This document shows positions 13,782-17,525 of a stretch of 17,525 bases of DNA, piece by piece; position 1 is the first letter of the stretch, and each line of letters starts with the position of its first letter. The position numbers and the translations under genes are program-made. The stretch is from Gemmatimonadota bacterium (GTDB lineage: Bacteria; Gemmatimonadota; Gemmatimonadetes; Gemmatimonadales; GWC2-71-9). The stretch covers positions 1 to 17,525 of the forward strand of contig JAOUDR010000009.1 in NCBI GenBank assembly GCA_029859185.1, written 5' to 3'. The notes below the pieces were generated by a model that saw only the letters and a program-made list of their open reading frames with translations, did not search any database and had not been told where the DNA came from.

Positions 13782-14174
13782 ATGCGTCTCTGCATGTATG
13801 GTCTTTGTCTCCTGCTGCCGGTGCTTGCCTGCAGCTCGCCCACCGCGCCCGACGTCGACGGGGGGTGGGGCGGCACCGAAGCGAGCCTCACCATCACGGC
13901 CGCCGGTGGCATGATTCAGTATCAGTGCGGCGCGGGGACGATCGACCCGGGATGGACCGTCTCGGTAGACGGGGAGTTCTCGGGAACCGGCCAGCACTAT
14001 GTCGGTGGCGGGCCGGTGCCGGCAGAAGGCCGCCCGCCGCATCCGGCCCGGTACGCGGGCCGAGTGGATGGGTCGGTCTTCACCTTGACCGTGACACTCA
14101 CGGATCTCGATCAGGCGCTGGGGCCGTACCAGCTCGTGCGCGGCGGTCCGGTTGTGACCGAGATCTGTTTCTAG
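13782..14174 (+). CDS. Small lipoprotein of unknown function
   Basis: 130 residues. The signal peptide ends in the lipobox LPVLAC with Cys17 as the lipidated residue, followed by an SSPTAP linker. The mature part starts GGWGGTEASLTITAAGG and is rich in Gly and short strands. It has a QCGAGTID segment and a C-terminal Cys (TEICF), so one disulphide is possible. I do not recognise a named family. GGGAGG lies 5 nt before the ATG, which fixes the start. It is followed by a GC-rich stem-loop. Confidence 0.72.
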   Translation: MRLCMYGLCLLLPVLACSSPTAPDVDGGWGGTEASLTITAAGGMIQYQCGAGTIDPGWTVSVDGEFSGTGQHYVGGGPVPAEGRPPHPARYAGRVDGSVFTLTVTLTDLDQALGPYQLVRGGPVVTEICF

Positions 14175-14197
14175 CCGGGCCCTCCCCCGGGACCCGG
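14175..14197 (+). terminator. GC-rich imperfect stem-loop after the lipoprotein gene
   Basis: CCGGGCCC (14175-14182) pairs with GGGACCCGG (14189-14197) with one bulged base and a 6-nt loop, directly after the TAG stop. There is no T-tract. The next 190 bases to the DUF1697 gene show no further gene. Confidence 0.35.
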
Positions 14198-14386
14198 TGC
14201 AGCCGGGTACCGCACCTGAAATGCGATGCGTTCGCCCGGGCCGTTGACGACACGAACCAGGCGCATCAATCTCGAGGTTGACCGACGTGGCACCCCGTCC
14301 CGCCGGAGTGTCGCCCGACAACAGGTTGCGGCGGACAGGTGGCACGGGTGGTGGCGCGTTCGGTGCGCCGGGAGAGGGACAAACCA

Positions 14387-14929
14387 ATGGCCGAGTGTCA
14401 GGTTGCGCTGCTACGTGGGATCAACGTCGGAAAAGCGAAGCGCGTCGCAATGGCAGACCTGCGGAAGCTGTTCAGCGACCTCGGGTATGGCGACGTGCGC
14501 ACCGTGCTGAACAGCGGCAATGTCGTCTTTACGGCGGCCAAGCAGCGTGACGGTGGGGACGGTGCGCGGATCGAGAAGGCCCTCGCCGACTGGCTTGGCG
14601 TGACGGCTCGGGTGACGGTGCTGACGGGGAAGGAACTCGCCGCCGCCGTGCGCGAGAACCCGCTGAGCGTGGCCGCAGACAACCCGTCGAGGTTGCTGCT
14701 CATGGTGCTTCGGGATCCGACGACCGTGGCCCGGGTGAAGCCACTTCTCAAGGCAGACTGGGCGCCGGAAGCCCTGGCCCTCAGACGGCGGATCGCATAC
14801 CTCTGGTGCCCGGGCGGCATCGTCGACAGCCCGGTCTGGGCAGCGGTAAACCGTGCTGGAAGCGACGCCGTCACCGGGCGGAACATCGCGACGATGACGA
14901 AGCTCCTTGCATTGGTCGAAGACTCGTAG
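14387..14929 (+). CDS. DUF1697 family protein
   Basis: A 180-residue cytoplasmic protein that matches the DUF1697 pattern: VALLRGINVGKAKRVAMADL at the start, then the hallmark VRTVLNSGNVVF (about residues 37-48), and the late GIVDSPVWAAVNRA and VTGRNIATMTKLLAL that end members of this family. Length is typical. The function of the family is unknown. The ATG at 14387 has GGGAGAGGGA in front. An overlapping upstream extension in the same frame lacks such a signal. It is followed 10 nt later by a small unknown gene, so both are probably cotranscribed. Confidence 0.85.
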   Translation: MAECQVALLRGINVGKAKRVAMADLRKLFSDLGYGDVRTVLNSGNVVFTAAKQRDGGDGARIEKALADWLGVTARVTVLTGKELAAAVRENPLSVAADNPSRLLLMVLRDPTTVARVKPLLKADWAPEALALRRRIAYLWCPGGIVDSPVWAAVNRAGSDAVTGRNIATMTKLLALVEDS

Positions 14930-14939
14930 AGGGATACGG

Positions 14940-15266
14940 TTGAGCTTTCGGCAATCACCCGAGCAGACCAAGGCGGCGCGCGCGTGGGCGGCGTTTGTCG
15001 CCGCCAATGACACGCGCCTCCAGGCCGCCGGCCTCCCCACGCTCGCCGCAGCGTCGGTCGAGCACTGGGATGACCTGCTCAGGCACGGCCGCTTCACGGA
15101 CCACCCCGATTCGACGCAGTTTGAGATCACCCAGTTGACGGATGACCAGTACGCCGTGTTCACGGACCTGGTGGAGAGCTACTTCCTCGCCGGCTACGAG
15201 TACTTCACGCCCGGCGCGTTGAAGCGCGAGGACCAGGAACGCCTGGGCACCCGGTTCGACCGCTGA
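14940..15266 (+). CDS. Small protein of unknown function
   Basis: 108 residues, soluble and mostly helical by composition, with no signal peptide. Notable stretches are RAWAAFVAANDTRL near the start and YAVFTDLVESYFLAGYEYFTPG towards the end. I recognise no family. The start is taken as TTG at 14940 because GAGGG lies about 7 nt upstream and the frame then begins just after the DUF1697 stop. An in-frame ATG at 14907 would overlap DUF1697. GC-rich third codon positions support coding. Confidence 0.6.
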   Translation: MSFRQSPEQTKAARAWAAFVAANDTRLQAAGLPTLAAASVEHWDDLLRHGRFTDHPDSTQFEITQLTDDQYAVFTDLVESYFLAGYEYFTPGALKREDQERLGTRFDR

Positions 15267-15330
15267 CGGCTGAGGTAGTACTCTGGGTGGGAAGAGAGAA
15301 CAGACCAGCACCCTTTATTCGAGTCGAGCG

Positions 15331-15594
15331 ATGCGTGGAAAGCCCGGAGTCACCCTGCCGGATGACGCGAAAAAACGCGCCATCGCCTCCTTGCAGCGGT
15401 ATGCGGCGGACAACCTGGAGGAGCCAATCGGCGATCTCAAGGCCGATCTCCTGCTACAGTTCGTTCTCGAGGAGCTCGGCCCCACGATCTACAACCAGGC
15501 CATCGCCGACGCCCGGACGTTCTTCGAGGAGCGGGCAGCCGATCTGGACGGCATCTGCTATCATGCGGAGTTCCCCTACTGGGTGGGGAAGTGA
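15331..15594 (+). CDS. DUF2164 family protein
   Basis: 87 residues, a full-length match to the DUF2164 pattern: LPDDAKKRAIASLQRYAADNL, then the conserved EPIGDLKADLLLQFVLEELGP, then YNQAIADARTFFEERAADLDG, and an EFPYW motif at the end (the first of these segments is 21 residues, residues 9-28 being the core). The protein is small, helical and cytoplasmic. The family has no established function. Its ribosome-binding site is weak. It lies in a run of small plus-strand genes. Confidence 0.85.
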   Translation: MRGKPGVTLPDDAKKRAIASLQRYAADNLEEPIGDLKADLLLQFVLEELGPTIYNQAIADARTFFEERAADLDGICYHAEFPYWVGK

Positions 15595-15689
15595 CGCGGT
15601 CGGCTTGATGTGGCGCGCTCGCTCGCGGGCCGATGTCGAGCAACCCGTCGCTGCGGAGTCAGAACTTGGCGCGAGAACGAGAGGCAGTC

Positions 15690-16193
15690 GTGCGGATTGG
15701 GTTCACGGAACGTCCCTCACATCGCTCTGGCCACCGATCGTGGATGAGCCTCGGCATGGCCGTGCTTGTGGGTTCCATCGCCGCCGGTTGCGGTGGAGGT
15801 CAAGCAGATGCCGGCGATGCCCGTGGAGTGCCCGACTCTATGTCTAATTCGGCTTCGGATCGAGAAGTGCAGGCCGGAACCGTCGGCCGCACCGAGCGCA
15901 CCCCATTGCGGGAGGCAGCGCGCATCCACAAGGCGGTAGATGACCTGACGGCCGCTCAGGACCTGAAGGGGGCGATCGAAGAGCTCAGGCGCATGGACCA
16001 GTACCTGATGACCTTGAGCGACGATGACCGCCGGGAGTTCGCATCGCACTGGGCCGATCCGTCGTTCGGAACCTGGCTGACGCAAACGAACGAGACGCTG
16101 CAGCGCGATGCGCTGCGCACGAGGGAAGCGGGTGAGCGAGTGGACATGCCTGACCCTTACGGCGACCACCGCCGCCGGCCGCCGCGGCAGTGA
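15690..16193 (+). CDS. Lipoprotein with helical mature domain, unknown function
   Basis: 167 residues from GTG at 15690 (GAGAGG about 6 nt upstream). The n-region is rich in Arg and His; the hydrophobic core SLGMAVLVGSIAAGC ends in a lipobox with the lipidated Cys and a GGG linker. A Ser/Asp-rich linker leads to a helical domain (about residues 85-140, LREAARIHKAVDDLTAAQDL, then AIEELRRMDQYLMTLSDDDR) and a basic Pro/Arg tail. An internal ATG at 15744 is an alternative start that keeps the signal peptide. The stop overlaps the next gene as GTGA, so the two proteins are probably made together. No family is recognised. Confidence 0.62.
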   Translation: MRIGFTERPSHRSGHRSWMSLGMAVLVGSIAAGCGGGQADAGDARGVPDSMSNSASDREVQAGTVGRTERTPLREAARIHKAVDDLTAAQDLKGAIEELRRMDQYLMTLSDDDRREFASHWADPSFGTWLTQTNETLQRDALRTREAGERVDMPDPYGDHRRRPPRQ

Positions 16194-16906
16194 GGTCCAA
16201 GGAGTTGCGACTCGGCTTCGCCGCACTCGTCGCGGCGAACCTGCTCATCGCGCTCCAGGCCGTGTTGCGCGACTGGGGCTACTACGAAACCCTCCTGATC
16301 TATTGGCTCGAAGCGGTTGTCATCGGCGGGTACAACGTCCTCCGCCTGTTCGTGGTCGGGCTCTTCGGTGAGCAGCCGTTCGGGGCGTGGATCAGTCGAT
16401 GGGTGGGATTCTCGTCGTGGGGCAGCCGCCTGTTCTACACGGTGCTCGGGACGGGCTTCTTCGCCTTCCAGTTCACCGGGTTCGCCCTTGGGGTTGGCCT
16501 GTTCGTGACGACGCTGCCGACGTGGCTCGCGCGCGCGGGTGGTGCCGAGAGCAGTGGGCATGCACTCGAGGGGTTACGCGCGGTCGGTCCGGGAGTCGCG
16601 TTCGGGATCGGTGTACTCGTGCTGAGTCATGGCTTCTCCTTCGTGCGCAATTTCCTCCTCGGACGGGAGTACGTGCGACGCTCGGTGGTCGGCCTCATCT
16701 TCTGGCCCTACGCCCGCATGGCACTCGTGGCGTTCGTGCTCGGCCTGGGCCTGGCAGCTGCCAGCCTGCAGCCCGGTCTCGGAAGCACGACCGTTTTCGC
16801 GGTGGTGATGGTGCTCGTGAAGCTCGCGGTGGACGCCATGACGCATCTGTGGGAGCGCCGCGTGTTCGGTCGGGCCGCGACACCTGCTCAGCAGGGCGAG
16901 ACATGA
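16190..16906 (+). CDS. DUF6498-type integral membrane protein
   Basis: 238 residues with about six hydrophobic segments. The N-terminus matches the pattern I associate with DUF6498: ANLLIALQAVLRDWGYYETL and the polar in-membrane motif LLIYWLEAVVIGGYNVLRL (about residues 34-52) with an acidic residue in a helix. Later segments include VLVLSHGFSFVRNFLLGREY and VGLIFWPYARMALV. The function is unknown. The GTG start at 16190 overlaps the stop of the upstream lipoprotein gene by 4 nt. The alternative is an unrelated polytopic protein. Confidence 0.7.
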   Translation: MRSKELRLGFAALVAANLLIALQAVLRDWGYYETLLIYWLEAVVIGGYNVLRLFVVGLFGEQPFGAWISRWVGFSSWGSRLFYTVLGTGFFAFQFTGFALGVGLFVTTLPTWLARAGGAESSGHALEGLRAVGPGVAFGIGVLVLSHGFSFVRNFLLGREYVRRSVVGLIFWPYARMALVAFVLGLGLAAASLQPGLGSTTVFAVVMVLVKLAVDAMTHLWERRVFGRAATPAQQGET

Positions 16907-16923
16907 TCGGTGCGGCGCTCCGA

Positions 16924-17124
16924 CTACGGCTGGCCCCCATGCCTGCCCGGGAACGGCACGGGGAGTTCGGGAAGGGCATAGGCGCCCGGGAAGTCCTCGG
17001 CGACTTCCCGCTGCTTCCCGCTCCAGGTCTCGATGTCGATCGTCGCCCACAGGTCGATCGTCTGGCATCGAGGCTTCTCCTCGGATGAATCCCTGACCCG
17101 CGCTCCCTTGGCTCCCGCTGGCAA
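16924..17124 (-). CDS. Small minus-strand frame, possible gene fragment
   Basis: The frame ending at 16924 has strongly GC-biased third positions over its last ~47 codons (CQTIDLWATIDIETW to PFPGRHGGQP), which suggests real coding. The part before that has poor codon bias, and the TTG at 17124 is an arbitrary start. It may be the degraded end of a longer gene or a short protein downstream of the hydrolase gene. No family is recognised. A perfect 8-bp inverted repeat, GGGAAGTC (16988-16995) and GACTTCCC (17002-17009), lies inside and could equally be a terminator for the plus-strand operon. Confidence 0.3.
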   Translation of the reverse strand: MPAGAKGARVRDSSEEKPRCQTIDLWATIDIETWSGKQREVAEDFPGAYALPELPVPFPGRHGGQP

Positions 17125-17162
17125 TGTGAGGCGCAGCCGTGAGCCAGTGTCGCCTCGATGTT

Positions 17163-17525
17163 TCAGCGCGCCACGCTTCTCATGCGCACCTCTTGGATCA
17201 ACGGCACCCGCTCAGGCGTGAGCGTAAAGAAGACCTCGATGTTCTGGTGTTCCCCTTCGAGGATGAAGGTGCCACGCAGCTGGTTCACGGGCACCATCCC
17301 ACCGACAGCCCCGGTCTGCCCCGCTTCGCGGAAGAGCCGACGCGACTGATCGATGAGATCCGTCAGCCGGTAGTCCAGGAAGAAGTTGTCGGCGAACAGG
17401 CCGGACGCCTCGGCGCCGTTCCAATCCGGTAAGAGGGCTGCCAGCTCCTTCATCCGCTGCTCGAGAATGGCGGAGGCCGGCAGTTGGCGGGGCTCCAAGC
17501 CCGTCAAGACGAGAATGGTGTCGAG
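17163..17525 (-). CDS. C-terminal part of a probable serine hydrolase (beta-lactamase-like), 5' end outside the window
   Basis: The last 120 codons of a minus-strand gene; the frame is open to the window edge. It starts DTILVLTGLEP and continues with LFADNFFLDYRLTDLIDQSRRLF and then NQLRGTFILEGEHQNIEVFFTL. This matches, from memory, the C-terminal extension of some class C beta-lactamase-like serine hydrolases (a short LFxxNFFLD helix followed by an NxLRGxW/F sandwich domain). The catalytic SxxK and YxN motifs would lie upstream, outside the window, so the assignment cannot be confirmed here. It is convergent with the DUF6498 gene. Confidence 0.45.
   Translation of the reverse strand, partial: LDTILVLTGLEPRQLPASAILEQRMKELAALLPDWNGAEASGLFADNFFLDYRLTDLIDQSRRLFREAGQTGAVGGMVPVNQLRGTFILEGEHQNIEVFFTLTPERVPLIQEVRMRSVAR

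Overview
The window is a GC-rich stretch of chromosome from a Gram-negative bacterium. It carries a predicted outer-membrane barrel protein, three predicted lipoproteins, a type II NADH dehydrogenase and sugar-phosphate genes. The GC bias, several small conserved domains and short heptamer repeats at gene ends are compatible with Gemmatimonadota or a related environmental lineage. That placement is an impression, since no rRNA or other taxonomic marker is present. There is no tRNA, rRNA, CRISPR array, IS element or phage gene that I can support.

Layout. On the minus strand, 1-3216 holds an EF-G-like translational GTPase (cut by the window edge) preceded by ndh. The plus strand at 3354-6993 holds a barrel protein with a palindromic promoter region, an APC-family amino acid permease with two short tandem repeats inside its coding sequence, a small unknown protein, a small exported molybdopterin-oxidoreductase-like protein and a two-helix membrane protein. 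A perfect 7-bp tandem array (7021-7090) then abuts a minus-strand two-gene module: a ribbon-helix-helix regulator and a minimal nucleotidyltransferase, with a perfect 23-bp palindrome in front. The module is bracketed by the 3' end of the membrane-protein gene and an eroded second copy of that 3' end (7997-8066).

From 8097 to 11534 the minus strand carries a glucose-phosphate operon in the order pgi, gnd, pgl, glk. gnd stops after its N-terminal NADP domain and runs directly into the C-terminal half of pgl. The missing ends, and possibly a zwf between them, look as if one deletion removed them. The next block (11535-12489) is disrupted: it holds the first ~90 codons of an MprF-type flippase fused to a barrel-like fragment, plus a stretch without a confident gene.

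From 12490 to 16906 the plus strand holds small genes: an NTF2-like lipoprotein, a hotdog thioesterase, a small lipoprotein, DUF1697, an unknown protein, DUF2164, a lipoprotein and a DUF6498-type membrane protein; the last two overlap by 4 nt. The right end has the C-terminus of a probable serine hydrolase on the minus strand.

The best candidate for an under-described system is the RHH-nucleotidyltransferase module, because of its intact catalytic residues, its operator-like palindrome, the tandem repeat that provides its stop codon, and the duplicated gene end around it.
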